Source: Vibrio cyclitrophicus
GTDB lineage: Bacteria; Pseudomonadota; Gammaproteobacteria; Enterobacterales; Vibrionaceae
Direction of reading: 5' to 3'
Length of the DNA: 64,000 bases
NCBI RefSeq assembly: GCF_024347435.1
Contig: NZ_AP025480.1
Span: 744,001-808,000 of the forward strand
Under the pieces are notes generated by a model. That model had not been told where the DNA came from. It did no database searches and was given only the letters and a program-made list of their open reading frames with translations. A program made the translations under genes and the position numbers. Positions 1-9,400 of this stretch are shown here, in pieces (the stretch's first letter is position 1; every line of letters starts with the position of its first letter).

Positions 1-1078
1 AGGGGAGTTGGAACTCAGGCTCAATATGCAGTGACCAGTTGTAGCTGTAAGCATCGCCTGTTTCTTTACGGTGAGAGCGTACATCTGGCATTGCTTGCTT
101 CATAATTTTCGCAGCACGTGCTGGATCATCAATGACAATTTCATAGTGCTTTTGCGCTTCTTCACCCAATGTTTCACCAATGAACTTATCAATTGAACGG
201 AAGTAAGCCTCGCTCTCTTTAGAGCCAGTTAGAACGATAGGCATCGGTTGGTCTGCGTTGTTTGGGTGCATCATGATACCTAGGATGTACAGCAGTTCTT
301 CGGCGGTTCCTGGGCCTCCAGGGAAGATTATGATGCCATGTGCCATACGAACAAACGCTTCAAGACGTTTCTCGATATCGGGCATGATCACCAGTTCGTT
401 CACTATCGGGTTTGGTGGCTCAGCCGCAATGATTGATGGTTCAGTTAACCCTAAATAACGATGTTCAGTATAGCGCTGCTTAGCGTGACCAATAGCCGCA
501 CCTTTCATTGGCCCTTCCATCGCACCTGGTCCACAACCCGTACAGATGTTGAGTTCACGTAGGCCAAGTTCATTACCGACTTCGCGAGTATATTGGTATT
601 CAGTGGCATTAATTGAGTGACCACCCCAGCACACGATCAGGTTCGGCTCAATGCCGGGTGTGAGTGCTCCTGCGTTTCTCAAAATACCAAACACAAGATT
701 GGTGATGTGAGTTGCGTTGGTGAGGTTAAGCCTTTGGTTATCGGCCAAGTGCATGTTGACGTAGACAATGTCACGCAGCACTGAGAATAGATGTTCTTGA
801 ATACCCTTGATGATTTCACCGTCGACAAAGGCATGCTCTGGTGGGTTGCTTAGTTCGAGCTTGATACCACGCTCACGACGCACCACTTCAACATCAAATG
901 ACTGATACTTGTCGAGCAATTCTTTGGAGTTGTCGGTGTGGCTACCCGAGTTCAGTACCGCTAACGTACAGTTACGATACAGTTGGTACAGATCACTAGA
1001 TGCGGTTTTTTTAAGACGCTCAACTTCAAGTTGAGAGAGTAAATCCATGCTACCGGCAGGGCTGATATGAGTGATCAT
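1..1078 (-). CDS. ppnN: Pyrimidine/purine nucleotide 5'-monophosphate nucleosidase, PpnN (YgdH), 3' end cut by window
   Basis: About 359 codons are present; the C-terminal end lies beyond the left edge. The protein starts [16 protein letters not shown] and carries the LOG-family signature PGGPGTAEE at about residue 257, the nucleotide-binding and catalytic loop of this family. Related PpnN enzymes split nucleoside monophosphates into base and ribose 5-phosphate and are known (p)ppGpp targets. The ATG at 1078 follows a strong GGAGG ribosome site. In E. coli the gene also lies near queF and syd. Identity is confident from the LOG motif plus synteny; the missing C-terminus cannot be judged. Confidence 0.92.
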   Translation of the reverse strand, partial: MITHISPAGSMDLLSQLEVERLKKTASSDLYQLYRNCTLAVLNSGSHTDNSKELLDKYQSFDVEVVRRERGIKLELSNPPEHAFVDGEIIKGIQEHLFSVLRDIVYVNMHLADNQRLNLTNATHITNLVFGILRNAGALTPGIEPNLIVCWGGHSINATEYQYTREVGNELGLRELNICTGCGPGAMEGPMKGAAIGHAKQRYTEHRYLGLTEPSIIAAEPPNPIVNELVIMPDIEKRLEAFVRMAHGIIIFPGGPGTAEELLYILGIMMHPNNADQPMPIVLTGSKESEAYFRSIDKFIGETLGEEAQKHYEIVIDDPARAAKIMKQAMPDVRSHRKETGDAYSYNWSLHIEPEFQLP

Positions 1079-1390
1079 AGTGCCTCCTTGTTGAGAAGAG
1101 CAGAGGCGACTTTTGAAGTGACCCTCTGGCTCGAGAGTGAGAAGCAAACGTTGAAAGTGTTTGGTTAAAGGTGAGAAGAGTTAACCAGACGAAACGGTTA
1201 CGACAGCGTTGCTTTATGGATTGTATGGAATTGCTTAAGGGCTAATATCGAGTTGCTTAAGATCTTATAAACAGCATGACTTGTCAAGAATGCTTGTTAA
1301 GCGAATGTTAATCATAAGCTTAGCAAACATTGAGGGAATTGGTATGTGATAAGTATTTGAAAAAAAGAAATAAATTAAATCAGGCCTAGT
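1079..1390. other. Intergenic stretch upstream of ppnN with an imperfect inverted repeat
   Basis: No gene is visible. The ribosome site of ppnN sits at its left end. A 10-bp imperfect inverted repeat (GTTTGGTTAA at 1159-1168 and TTAACCAGAC at 1181-1190, one mismatch) lies 80-110 bases upstream of ppnN, in its leader or promoter. The rest is AT-rich and no convincing terminator for the convergent-side cyclase gene was seen. Confidence 0.35.
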
Positions 1391-2956
1391 TTAATTCCAA
1401 ACCAATTGGTTAGTACCACGTTGTTTGGCTTTGTTTAGCGTTTTATTGAGTCGCTCTAGTACTTCTTCAGGTGTATCTGACTCTTTGAATTGAGTACTTG
1501 CTGCACACAAAGTAATCGTGATTTGTTGGTCACGGAACTTAAAAGGTAAACGGCTGACTTGAGTCTGGATGTTTTGAATTACCTGGTGGCAATATTCATC
1601 CGTTTGCTCTGGTAATAACAAGATAAATTCCTCACCAGAAAAACGAGCCACACTATCGGTAGCGCCGGTCTCTTTGGTGATGGTTCTTGCGATAATTTTG
1701 AGTGCTTTGTCACCCGCTGTATAACCAAAACTATCATTGATGGCTTTGAAATTGTCGATGTCGAGCAGTACAACACGCAGTGAGTGTTGCGCGCGAATCC
1801 AACGGCGGTATTCAAGTTCTAAGCGATCGGTAAAGGCGGTACGATTGTAGACCTTGGTGAGCGGGTCAAGCAACATACGCTGAGCCTGATCTTCTAAACG
1901 CTTTCGATAGTCTTGAGTCACTTCATAGAGCGAGTCTAACTGAGTTTTCCCGTAATTCATTCTCTCTATCAGAGCTTGTTCTTTTTGCTCTGCATGATTC
2001 AATCTTTCAGAAAGAGAGGCGATTTCACTAAGCAGAGGATTAATCGTCTGCTTTAAGTTATCAATGTCCGTTGCTTTATCTACAGAACTCTGGCTCTTGA
2101 TGACAAGCTCATTTAGCTCAGAGTTCAGGCCTTGGCGATGCTTAAAGTAGCTTTGGCTTTGGTCTGCATTTTGATCTGCGGTTTTGATGCTAGACGCGAG
2201 TGAAGAATTAAGCTGGTCAATAAACTGTTCAGACTTTTTACGCTCTAGATTGGTGCCCTCTATGACTAGTTTGAGAATTTGAAGCGTCAGCTCAAGGAGG
2301 TTTTGTGTAGAAACACCAAGCAGCAGTTTGGCTCGAATATCGGTAAGTAGCTCACCCGATTCACCCTCAAAATCGAGTTCGGTGATCAGATGTTGTAATT
2401 CGTTTGATAAGTCGGCAAGGAGTTCTTGTTCAGGCGATTGCGCAGCGTCGGCAAAATGAGTACGAGAGTTGTTCGCCATGATCTTTATGGCACGCTCGTA
2501 AATACCGAGGAGTTTCATGGCGTGGTCGACTTTCTGACTGCCATTGCATTCGGAGAAGCTAAGTAAGTTTCGTAGATCACGTTTCAACGGTGCTGGTAGG
2601 CCAGTTATGCGTTGTAGCGTTTCTCCACTGTGCTTAATGCTATCATCCAGATATCCGTTCTGTTTATCCATAGCCAACGTCTTCTGCTTGAGCATTCTTT
2701 CTATGACTGCCAATTTAGGGATCATCGAGCTGATGTCTTTTTGCTTTTCTAGCTCTTCCCTAAGGGCAATGAGGTTTTCATCTAAATAACTGTTACTACC
2801 AACGCACGCATCACTTAAAGATGTGACGATGCGCTTAAGAACTTTTTGCTCTCTAATAAATTTGAACGAGGTGTCTCTTTGCGTCAAGCGAACTTGCTCC
2901 AACTGAAATTTCAGTTGGTGGAGTTGCGCCTGAATGTCTTTTTCAAGAATGCCCAT
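1391..2956 (-). CDS. Cytoplasmic GGDEF-domain diguanylate cyclase with coiled-coil N-terminal region
   Basis: The 521-residue protein has no signal peptide or membrane segment. Residues 1-350 are mostly helical, with glutamine- and glutamate-rich coiled-coil stretches (for example around 315-350). A C-terminal GGDEF domain (about 360-520) opens with the DPLTKVYNRTAF motif and has the active-site motif SGEEF at 440-444. The first glycine is serine, a variant found in some active cyclases. The usual inhibitory RxxD site five residues upstream reads GATD (431-434), so product inhibition is probably lost. It would make cyclic di-GMP from two GTP. It sits next to a second, degenerate GGDEF gene upstream on the same strand. 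Activity is inferred, not shown. Confidence 0.85.
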   Translation of the reverse strand: MGILEKDIQAQLHQLKFQLEQVRLTQRDTSFKFIREQKVLKRIVTSLSDACVGSNSYLDENLIALREELEKQKDISSMIPKLAVIERMLKQKTLAMDKQNGYLDDSIKHSGETLQRITGLPAPLKRDLRNLLSFSECNGSQKVDHAMKLLGIYERAIKIMANNSRTHFADAAQSPEQELLADLSNELQHLITELDFEGESGELLTDIRAKLLLGVSTQNLLELTLQILKLVIEGTNLERKKSEQFIDQLNSSLASSIKTADQNADQSQSYFKHRQGLNSELNELVIKSQSSVDKATDIDNLKQTINPLLSEIASLSERLNHAEQKEQALIERMNYGKTQLDSLYEVTQDYRKRLEDQAQRMLLDPLTKVYNRTAFTDRLELEYRRWIRAQHSLRVVLLDIDNFKAINDSFGYTAGDKALKIIARTITKETGATDSVARFSGEEFILLLPEQTDEYCHQVIQNIQTQVSRLPFKFRDQQITITLCAASTQFKESDTPEEVLERLNKTLNKAKQRGTNQLVWN

Positions 2957-3074
2957 AGATGTATTAATTAGCGCCGCGTAGATCGATCACGATCATTTAG
3001 ATGAAATTCCGTTGCATCGATAATAACAAAACTAAAAATAAGGTCACGACTTGCAAGTCTTAACCGCTCGCAAT

Positions 3075-5333
3075 TCAGTCATCTTTTAGCATTTTTTTGA
3101 TGTTGTCCTCATTCTGGTACGACGATTGTATTTTTATTAACCCTTGATTAATGGCATGTTTACAAGCTTCTCGTATGTTACCAGTTGCAAGGCTTGCCGC
3201 TGGTGCGTTATCGATAGCTTTGAGGTATACCCATTGACTAGTGCGTTCTTTCAAGCTGATTTCACGCGCTAGGTTGGTCGACATCAACAATACATCTAAT
3301 AGCTCTTGGTCATTAATAGCGGTGTAAGCTCGTGGTAAAAACGGGTAGTCAGCGATGCCCATTCGAATCGTTCGGTTGATATTACGTTCTGGCTCGAAGT
3401 CATTTACCCACGATTGAATCTTTAGGAACATCGCTTCTGGTGATGAATCACGATCTGAATTTGGCTCTATATAAAGCAAGTTCGCATCTGAGAAATGATA
3501 GACGCGAGCTGGGCCTTCCAGTTTTGATTTTAAGAAATCACCGAAAGCATCTTCGAGCTCTAAGCCCGCTTTATAACCATTTTGCGTATACATGTTGCGC
3601 AGGAAAGGTAAGTCAATCATAACGAAGCGTAAGCGGTCGTTTAATGGTTCATAAATCAACTCCCCAAGCTGCCATTGCTCGAAGGTTTGGCTGGTTTGCT
3701 CTAACGAATTTGAGAGCTTAGCATTGAGCATTCTTAGGTTCGGAAGCTTTGAACGTGAGTGCGTAAAAAGATCAGTACGCAGCGAATCCACTTCTTTAGC
3801 TAAGGTTTGGATGAGGTAGCCTCTGCGTAGTACAAAGAAAAATAGGACGATGCTGAACAGAAATAGGGCGAAGGATATCTTTTGGAATTTACGATGCTCT
3901 AACTTATACCTTTCTAATTCTTGCGCTTGACCAGCGTAGTGCAAAGTTTGTTCAGCAAACTCTTTCTGCTGACGGAATGCATCCTCACCTACACGATTTA
4001 GTTTTTGCTGCTCTAAAGAAACTAAACTATTGTACTGCTTGAGATTCGCTAATGCTTGTTGAGGACGACCTGCTTGTTCATAGCCTAAGGACAGTAAGTA
4101 ATACGAACGCTGTGACAGGTGCATATTTTCTATCTGACGTGAAATTTCAAGTGCACGTGTCGCATGCTTGATTACGTCATCGCTCTCTTGTAGATGATAA
4201 GCTAACCCTGCCGACAGCAGCGCAGCGCGGCCTTCCAGTTTTGGAATATCTGTGTACTCCAACAGCTCAAGAGCGCGTGTTAGGTATTGTTCTGCAAGAG
4301 GGTAGTTATAAAGGCGTAAGTAGGTAGCTGATAAACTCAGACGAATATCAATGACTTGTTGGATATCTCGGTCGGTGCTTTCATGGTCCAAAACGTTGAA
4401 GAAATGCACTAACGCAAGGTTATATTTTCCTTGAAAGAAGTATACATCACCCATTTTTTTAAGCACTTGTGCCAAAACAGGTGAGTTTTCAAAGTTATCA
4501 TAGAAATCAGCAGCTTGAGATAAGTGCTCGAGAGCTTTATCTAACACTTGGCGTTCAAAGAAAAGCTGAGCAAGCAGGCGGTTTACTTTTGCTAAGCGTG
4601 AGCTCAGATTACCTTCTACGGATTTCCAGTAGCCATACAACAACTCAGATAGTGCGTGGTTGTACTCTTTATGGGTTAGATAAAATTCACCGACCGCGAT
4701 GTGGTAGTCGATAGTCACTTTTTCTGAGTAACGCTGATCGAGGTAGGTTTTCGCTTCTTGGTAGAACTTCTCGGCTTCATCGACCTTATTGTCATAAGAG
4801 GCAATATCAGCTTTCAGCATGATCAAACGATAGGTAATACCTTCTGTTAAACGCAAGGTTTTATTCACCGATTCTAGGTTTGCTTCGATACTCGCCAGCT
4901 CTGTTTTTGCTTTGGCTGATTTCCTGTCACTCAGCCAAAGTAAGCGTACTTTTAGGATCTCAAGATCCAGTTTTAGGTACTCAAGCTTATAGGTTTTCGC
5001 AAGCTCAAATGCTTTGTCGATATGTTGAATCGCAATATGAATATTACCAAGGTTGTATTCTGCTTTCGCTAATATCTTGTAGGCATCAATACTGCTGTTT
5101 GGGGTTCTGATCGAAGAGTCTGTCTCTTCGCGAGAAATAGCCGATGGGCTTTTCTCGCTTTGGTCTGAAAGGATACGTAGCGTTAGGTAGCTGTTCGCCA
5201 TTTGTTTTGCTTGGCTCGGCTCTATCTCAACCAAGTTATTGGCTTCATTAAGCAGCGCCGAAGAATAAACCGACGCATTAACCGACGTGCTTAAGCTTAA
5301 AATAAATAGGCTAAAAACGTATAACCAACGCAT
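3075..5333 (-). CDS. Membrane-anchored TPR protein with degenerate GGDEF domain
   Basis: The 752-residue protein begins with a signal peptide (hydrophobic core about 3-18, ending VNA). A long periplasmic array of TPR-like helical repeats follows (about 70-450), then one membrane segment (about 484-505) and a cytoplasmic C-terminal domain. That domain keeps the GGDEF scaffold (LPNLRMLNAKL near 530, an RLRFVMIDL strand near 568, GIADYPF near 660), but the signature reads SDANL at 615-619. It should therefore not be a cyclase. It may sense a periplasmic signal and bind c-di-GMP or GTP, or partner the neighbouring cyclase. Similar GGDEF-type genes near queF are known in other vibrios. The ATG at 5333 precedes a good signal sequence. 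Confidence 0.78.
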   Translation of the reverse strand: MRWLYVFSLFILSLSTSVNASVYSSALLNEANNLVEIEPSQAKQMANSYLTLRILSDQSEKSPSAISREETDSSIRTPNSSIDAYKILAKAEYNLGNIHIAIQHIDKAFELAKTYKLEYLKLDLEILKVRLLWLSDRKSAKAKTELASIEANLESVNKTLRLTEGITYRLIMLKADIASYDNKVDEAEKFYQEAKTYLDQRYSEKVTIDYHIAVGEFYLTHKEYNHALSELLYGYWKSVEGNLSSRLAKVNRLLAQLFFERQVLDKALEHLSQAADFYDNFENSPVLAQVLKKMGDVYFFQGKYNLALVHFFNVLDHESTDRDIQQVIDIRLSLSATYLRLYNYPLAEQYLTRALELLEYTDIPKLEGRAALLSAGLAYHLQESDDVIKHATRALEISRQIENMHLSQRSYYLLSLGYEQAGRPQQALANLKQYNSLVSLEQQKLNRVGEDAFRQQKEFAEQTLHYAGQAQELERYKLEHRKFQKISFALFLFSIVLFFFVLRRGYLIQTLAKEVDSLRTDLFTHSRSKLPNLRMLNAKLSNSLEQTSQTFEQWQLGELIYEPLNDRLRFVMIDLPFLRNMYTQNGYKAGLELEDAFGDFLKSKLEGPARVYHFSDANLLYIEPNSDRDSSPEAMFLKIQSWVNDFEPERNINRTIRMGIADYPFLPRAYTAINDQELLDVLLMSTNLAREISLKERTSQWVYLKAIDNAPAASLATGNIREACKHAINQGLIKIQSSYQNEDNIKKMLKDD

Positions 5334-5391
5334 TTCAATATCCCTTTAAAGATTGGGTAGGTTCAAATAAGTGTGGGTGGTTCCAGCCTAA

Positions 5392-6237
5392 TTACTGGCG
5401 GGCCATACGCTTATTGTGGCTTGGTCTATCTTGCTCTGTTGAACGGTATGGATTGATATCCAAGCCACCACGACGCGTGTAACGTGCAAATACGGTGAGT
5501 TTCGATGGTGCGCAGTATTTCATGATATCCGTAAAGATACGTTCAACACATTGTTCGTGGAACTCGTTGTGTTCACGGAAAGAAACTAAATAGCGCAGCA
5601 GTGCTTCACGGTCAATTTGCTTACCTGAATATGCGATCTCAACGCTGCCCCAATCGGGTTGATTGGTGATTAAACAGTTCGACTTCAATAGGTGGCTGTG
5701 CAGTGTTTCCTCAACATTTTGCTCGCTAGCAGCTCCTTCTAGCAGTGACGCTTCAAAATCGTAGCTGTTGATTTGGATGTTTTGATTGTCGATACAATCG
5801 CCTTCCATCGTCACGATAGGCTGGTTGGTGTAATCCGTTACTGAATTTACATTTACAATCACCGTTTCGCCTGCACATGCAGACAAATCTTGAGTAAGAC
5901 GTTCAGTGACTTGGTCCCAGTTTTCGAATTGAGTCTGGTTGTAGCTGTTCAAATAAAGCTTGAAAGATTTTGATTCAATTAAATTTGGGCTAGTTGCTGG
6001 GATGAAAACTTCACCGACAGCCACTTGTGGCAGGCCATTGGTGTTAAGCCATGAAAGCTCGTACATCGTCCAAATATCATGACCAACAAAAGGCAGCTCG
6101 CCGTTTAGCGCAAGATCATCACGATTCAGGCTACGAGGTACTGGTTGCAATAAACTTGCATCGTATTGGTTAGAGTACTCAGTTTTTTGGCCTAGGGTTA
6201 AACCCGCTAGCTCTTTTGCGTCAGAATATTTGCTCAT
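5392..6237 (-). CDS. queF: NADPH-dependent 7-cyano-7-deazaguanine reductase QueF (long form)
   Basis: QueF reduces preQ0 to preQ1, the last free-base step before insertion into tRNA in queuosine synthesis. The 281 residues match the long two-module (E. coli-like, 282) form. The family motif [11 protein letters not shown] is at 88-98, and the second module has [16 protein letters not shown] with the thioimide-forming cysteine at C188 and the acid at D195. The C-terminal half keeps [12 protein letters not shown]. It is divergent from syd, sharing a 131-bp promoter region, the same neighbourhood as in E. coli. I found no preQ1 riboswitch in that gap. Confidence 0.96.
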   Translation of the reverse strand: MSKYSDAKELAGLTLGQKTEYSNQYDASLLQPVPRSLNRDDLALNGELPFVGHDIWTMYELSWLNTNGLPQVAVGEVFIPATSPNLIESKSFKLYLNSYNQTQFENWDQVTERLTQDLSACAGETVIVNVNSVTDYTNQPIVTMEGDCIDNQNIQINSYDFEASLLEGAASEQNVEETLHSHLLKSNCLITNQPDWGSVEIAYSGKQIDREALLRYLVSFREHNEFHEQCVERIFTDIMKYCAPSKLTVFARYTRRGGLDINPYRSTEQDRPSHNKRMARQ

Positions 6238-6368
6238 ACTTTCGTTTCAAATTCGATTAGAATGGGGTCGATTTTACTGAATCCCCATTACCCTGTCATT
6301 AAGTCATCGCTTAATCGGTGCGGAAAGGGCTCGGATTCTATTTATTATTTTGTGTTTAGGAGATTTTC

Positions 6369-6914
6369 ATGACTCAACGTGCTCAAGACGCACTGTTTTC
6401 TTTTAGTCAGCGATACGTTGATACGTGGCAAAAGCAACACCAGAGCTTACCCCGTAACGAGGAGCTTGTGGATATCGTATCGCCATGCGTAGAAGAAAAG
6501 AGTGGCGACGTCGTGTTATGGAAAAGCTATCCACGTGAGCAATTTGCTGATTTTACCAATGTTGAAACTGGCATTGAATTAACCCTGCATGAAGACATCA
6601 AAACCTTCTATGGTGCGCAATACAGTGCTGATATGAACGCGACGTTTGATGGCAATGAATTGACTCTATTGCAGATTTGGAGTGATGAAGACTTCGAATG
6701 CCTACAAGAGAATATTCTGGGTCACCTTGTGACTCAACGCCGTTTAAAACTTAAGCCGACCGTATTTATTGCTGCAACAGACGCTGAACTGGATGTTATC
6801 TCTATCTGTAACTTAACGGGTAACGTGATTCTAGAACGCTTAGGCACTAAAAATCGTGATGTATTGGCCGAGACATTGGCAGAATTCTTAGACAAGCTAC
6901 AACCTGCGGTATAA
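6369..6914 (+). CDS. syd: SecY-interacting protein Syd
   Basis: Syd is a small cytosolic protein that binds the SecY translocon at the inner membrane and is thought to check or help remove faulty SecYEG. The 181 residues match the family's length. The acidic character (many D/E in [19 protein letters not shown] and around) fits its known binding to basic SecY loops. A clear GGAG site lies 8 bases before the ATG. The stop is 4 bases before the next gene, so the two are probably co-transcribed. It is divergent from queF. Confidence 0.93.
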   Translation: MTQRAQDALFSFSQRYVDTWQKQHQSLPRNEELVDIVSPCVEEKSGDVVLWKSYPREQFADFTNVETGIELTLHEDIKTFYGAQYSADMNATFDGNELTLLQIWSDEDFECLQENILGHLVTQRRLKLKPTVFIAATDAELDVISICNLTGNVILERLGTKNRDVLAETLAEFLDKLQPAV

Positions 6915-6918
6915 ATAG

Positions 6919-7695
6919 ATGTACGTATTAGAGCTTCAATTTGAGTGTTTTGATAACACAACGGTCAGCGCTGTCGATAAGGCGGTTAATGGCTTGATGG
7001 ATGCACTTCGTTATAACGGACAAGTGTTAGGTCGTGAGTTTCCAATCGTGATGGGCGACGGTGAATTCTATGTTCGCGTTGTGTGTCCTGAGCAAGACAG
7101 TTTACATCCGCGTAATCACTCAGACTTCGTAAAAGTGTGTTTTGAGCGCTTGTCTAACGCGAGCCTTCTTGCGCCTAAAATGCGTTTGTTGGGTCGAGAT
7201 CTTAATTCCGAAGAAGTTGCAGAAGATGAAACGCCAAGTTGGCAGGTGTTATACACGACATTCGTTCATACCTGTTCGCCGCTGCGCAGTGGTGATAGCT
7301 TGCTGCCAATCCCTTTATATCGCAACCCACCAACATTCAATGGTGATCATAAAGCCGTACTGAAATGGCAGACAGAATGGCAAGCTTGTGATGAAGTACA
7401 AATGGGCGGTGGTTGCCGTGCAGAACACGCAACGCTAGCGGAGATCAGTGATACCAAAAGCGTATTGTTCAAACGCGGTTGGGGCTTGAGAGGGCGCATT
7501 GAATATCTCACGAAGATCCCAACTTATTACTACTTGTACCGTGTGGGGGGCATTAGTTTAAAGGCCGAGAAAGAGCGGAAATGCCCGCAGTGTGGTGGTG
7601 AATGGCTGCTAGATGCACCGATCCACGATATTTTCTATTTCAAGTGTGATGACTGCCGACTGGTGTCAAACATCTCTTGGGATCACCTAAAGTAA
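6919..7695 (+). CDS. Zn-ribbon-containing protein (DUF2310 family), possibly nucleic-acid binding
   Basis: The 258-residue protein has an uncharacterised N-terminal region (about 1-205) and a C-terminal zinc ribbon with paired cysteines, CPQCGGEW near 219 and CDDCRL near 243. The family is found beside syd in Vibrio and relatives and its function is unknown. The start lies 4 bases after the syd stop, so translation is likely coupled. No signal peptide or membrane segment is visible. The zinc ribbon suggests nucleic-acid or protein binding, but this is inference. Confidence 0.85.
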   Translation: MYVLELQFECFDNTTVSAVDKAVNGLMDALRYNGQVLGREFPIVMGDGEFYVRVVCPEQDSLHPRNHSDFVKVCFERLSNASLLAPKMRLLGRDLNSEEVAEDETPSWQVLYTTFVHTCSPLRSGDSLLPIPLYRNPPTFNGDHKAVLKWQTEWQACDEVQMGGGCRAEHATLAEISDTKSVLFKRGWGLRGRIEYLTKIPTYYYLYRVGGISLKAEKERKCPQCGGEWLLDAPIHDIFYFKCDDCRLVSNISWDHLK

Positions 7696-7731
7696 CCTTC
7701 TAGTGTATATTTAAGCGTCATATTTTAGGTG

Positions 7732-7768
7732 TCGGAGTGCTAATTAAGTGCTCCGATATTCATTTTTA
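7732..7768 (+). terminator. Possible terminator after the syd/zinc-ribbon operon
   Basis: TCGGAG at 7732-7737 pairs with CTCCGA at 7751-7756, with partial pairing inside the loop, and is followed by a broken T-rich run (TATTCATTTTTAT). The stem is short and the U-tract interrupted, so the call is tentative. Confidence 0.4.
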
Positions 7769-7971
7769 TCATTTCTATATTAAAAATTCAGTACCTTGCT
7801 TCATGTTCGGTACTGTGGCCTCATGACTTACTTTAGCTCTATTTTTCTTACTCCTCATTGTTTATCTCTTTCTCCTTTTAATACGAGCAGAGCGTGATAT
7901 TCAGCTCTTTCTGTAGTGCCAATGTATTCATTTAAATAACCCTACACCCATCAACTTTCAGTCATCTCAAT

Positions 7972-7987
7972 AGTTAGCCTGATCACA
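7972..7987 (+). promoter_or_regulatory. Candidate CRP site upstream of the LamB-type porin
   Basis: AGTTA-N6-TCACA has a full right half-site and three of five matches in the left half of the CRP consensus TGTGA-N6-TCACA. Its centre lies about 95 bases before the likely start site set by the TATAAT box at 8063-8068. Sugar porins are commonly CRP-activated. Sequence support is modest. Confidence 0.35.
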
Positions 7988-8032
7988 ATAATCAATCAGT
8001 TCTCTTTCAATTTATATTCTTCCCAATATAAA

Positions 8033-8060
8033 TGGGATCGATCCCATGGGAATGTTCCCA
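8033..8060 (+). promoter_or_regulatory. Two tandem TreR-type operators before the porin gene
   Basis: Two 14-bp palindromes abut exactly. TGGGATCGATCCCA (8033-8046) is perfect, and TGGGAATGTTCCCA (8047-8060) has only the central two bases asymmetric. The second is identical to a site before treB. A TATAAT -10 box follows at 8063-8068, so a bound repressor would cover the -35 region and abut the -10. The TGGGA-N4-TCCCA pattern resembles the E. coli TreR operator, and treR is encoded 5 kb away. Assignment to TreR is inference from site sharing. Confidence 0.8.
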
Positions 8061-8104
8061 TTTATAATAAAATAATCTGATTCAAGATCTGAAAGGAATG
8101 GACG

Positions 8105-9310
8105 ATGAAACTGTTACCTATTGCTGCTGCACTCTCTACTGTCTTACTTGCACCTAATTTATACGCTGACGAAACCACACCATTGGAGTTTAATGGCTAC
8201 ATGCGCGGGGGTGTTGGCTTGAGTAATGAAGGCGGTTCAAATAGCAAATGGGAGGTGAGTAAAGTAGGCCGACTCGGCAACGAAAATGACCTATATGGCG
8301 AGTTTGGTTTTAGAAAAGAAGTGTATGCAGAGGACGACGTTTCATTTTTAGTTGATTCCATGTTGTCGTACTGGCAAGGCCAAGATGAGAACGCTGCGGA
8401 TAAAAGCGTGGATGTAGTTCAACTCAATGTTCAAGCTGTAGGGCTTTTTGAAGATAAAGGTATTGGTATTTGGGCCGGTGAGCGCTACTACCAACGCCAT
8501 GATGTACACATCGTTGATAATTACTACTGGGATGTAAGTGGTATTGGTGCTGGTGTTGAACACATCAATATGGGCCCTGGTAAATTATCGGTGGCTTTGA
8601 TTCAAGACACGGTTACGGGCGATGTGTTTGATGGCAAAGAGACCACAGCCATGATTGCTGATATACGTTATGCGGGTATTCCATTGTGGAACAATGCGGA
8701 TCTTGAGGTCGGTATTGATATGAACTTCGCCAATGAAAAGCAGGGTCAAACGGTGGACGCGGATGATAGTGTGATGCTGACGGCCAGCCTAAATCAAAAC
8801 CTAGCGGGTGGCTTCAACAAAACCATTCTTCAAGTTGCTAACTCTGGTTATGCAGAGCAGATGACAACCTTTGGTACAGGTAAGGGCATTGTTCGTGATG
8901 CAAACAACAATGATGCTGACGGCTTTCGATTGATTAACTGGGGTGTGCTTGCTATCGGTGAGAACATCGAATTTGGCCACACGGTTCGTTATGCCGCGTC
9001 ATCGGGGGTTGGTGCGAATAACAGTGATGATGAGTCGTTCAGTGCAGTAATACGACCGCTTTATAAGTGGGACAAGCGCATGCGTACCATTCTTGAAATT
9101 GGTGGCTTTGTTGAAACTATTGATAACCAAGACGGCGCGGGCGGCAAGTTCACTGTCGCTCAAGCTTGGGTACCGCAAGTGGGTTTCTGGTCACGTCCTG
9201 AATTTCGTATCTTTGCGACTTACCTAAATGATGCTGAAAATGATAATGCTTTCGGTGAAGGTAAGAACAGTGAAATGAGTGTTGGCATGCAAGTGGAAGC
9301 TTGGTGGTAA
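8105..9310 (+). CDS. LamB/maltoporin-family outer membrane sugar porin, probable trehalose-regulon member
   Basis: The 401-residue precursor has a signal peptide (1-21, ending LYA). It contains the maltoporin signature WAGERYYQRHDVHIVDNYYW (about 120-139) and ends in a terminal aromatic residue (EAWW) typical of outer-membrane barrels. At about 380 mature residues it is shorter than E. coli LamB (421). It also lacks the cysteine pair that closes the first LamB loop, so extracellular loops are trimmed. Two tandem TreR-type operators and a TATAAT box sit directly upstream. It probably lets trehalose or related glucosides cross the outer membrane for TreB. The substrate is inferred from regulation, not from structure. 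Confidence 0.85.
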   Translation: MKLLPIAAALSTVLLAPNLYADETTPLEFNGYMRGGVGLSNEGGSNSKWEVSKVGRLGNENDLYGEFGFRKEVYAEDDVSFLVDSMLSYWQGQDENAADKSVDVVQLNVQAVGLFEDKGIGIWAGERYYQRHDVHIVDNYYWDVSGIGAGVEHINMGPGKLSVALIQDTVTGDVFDGKETTAMIADIRYAGIPLWNNADLEVGIDMNFANEKQGQTVDADDSVMLTASLNQNLAGGFNKTILQVANSGYAEQMTTFGTGKGIVRDANNNDADGFRLINWGVLAIGENIEFGHTVRYAASSGVGANNSDDESFSAVIRPLYKWDKRMRTILEIGGFVETIDNQDGAGGKFTVAQAWVPQVGFWSRPEFRIFATYLNDAENDNAFGEGKNSEMSVGMQVEAWW

Positions 9311-9340
9311 GTCGAATTTTCTTGTAAATTGTAACCAATA

Positions 9341-9368
9341 AAAAGGGGCTGATGTTATATCAGCCCTT
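9341..9368 (-). terminator. Intrinsic terminator of the metNIQ operon
   Basis: GGGCTGAT (9346-9353) pairs with ATCAGCCC (9359-9366) around a 5-base loop. Read on the minus strand it is followed by TTTTTATT, a good U-tract. It may also stop the convergent porin transcript. Confidence 0.8.
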
Positions 9369-9400
9369 CGGGTATCTATACCGCGCTGTAGTTTAGTTGA

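Noticed and set aside
3075..5333. Second active diguanylate cyclase
   Set aside because: The signature is SDANL instead of GGDEF/GGEEF, so metal and GTP chemistry residues are missing.
6238..6368. preQ1 riboswitch before queF
   Set aside because: No pseudoknot-forming C-rich and A-rich pattern was found in the 131-bp gap, and gamma-proteobacterial queF genes usually lack one.
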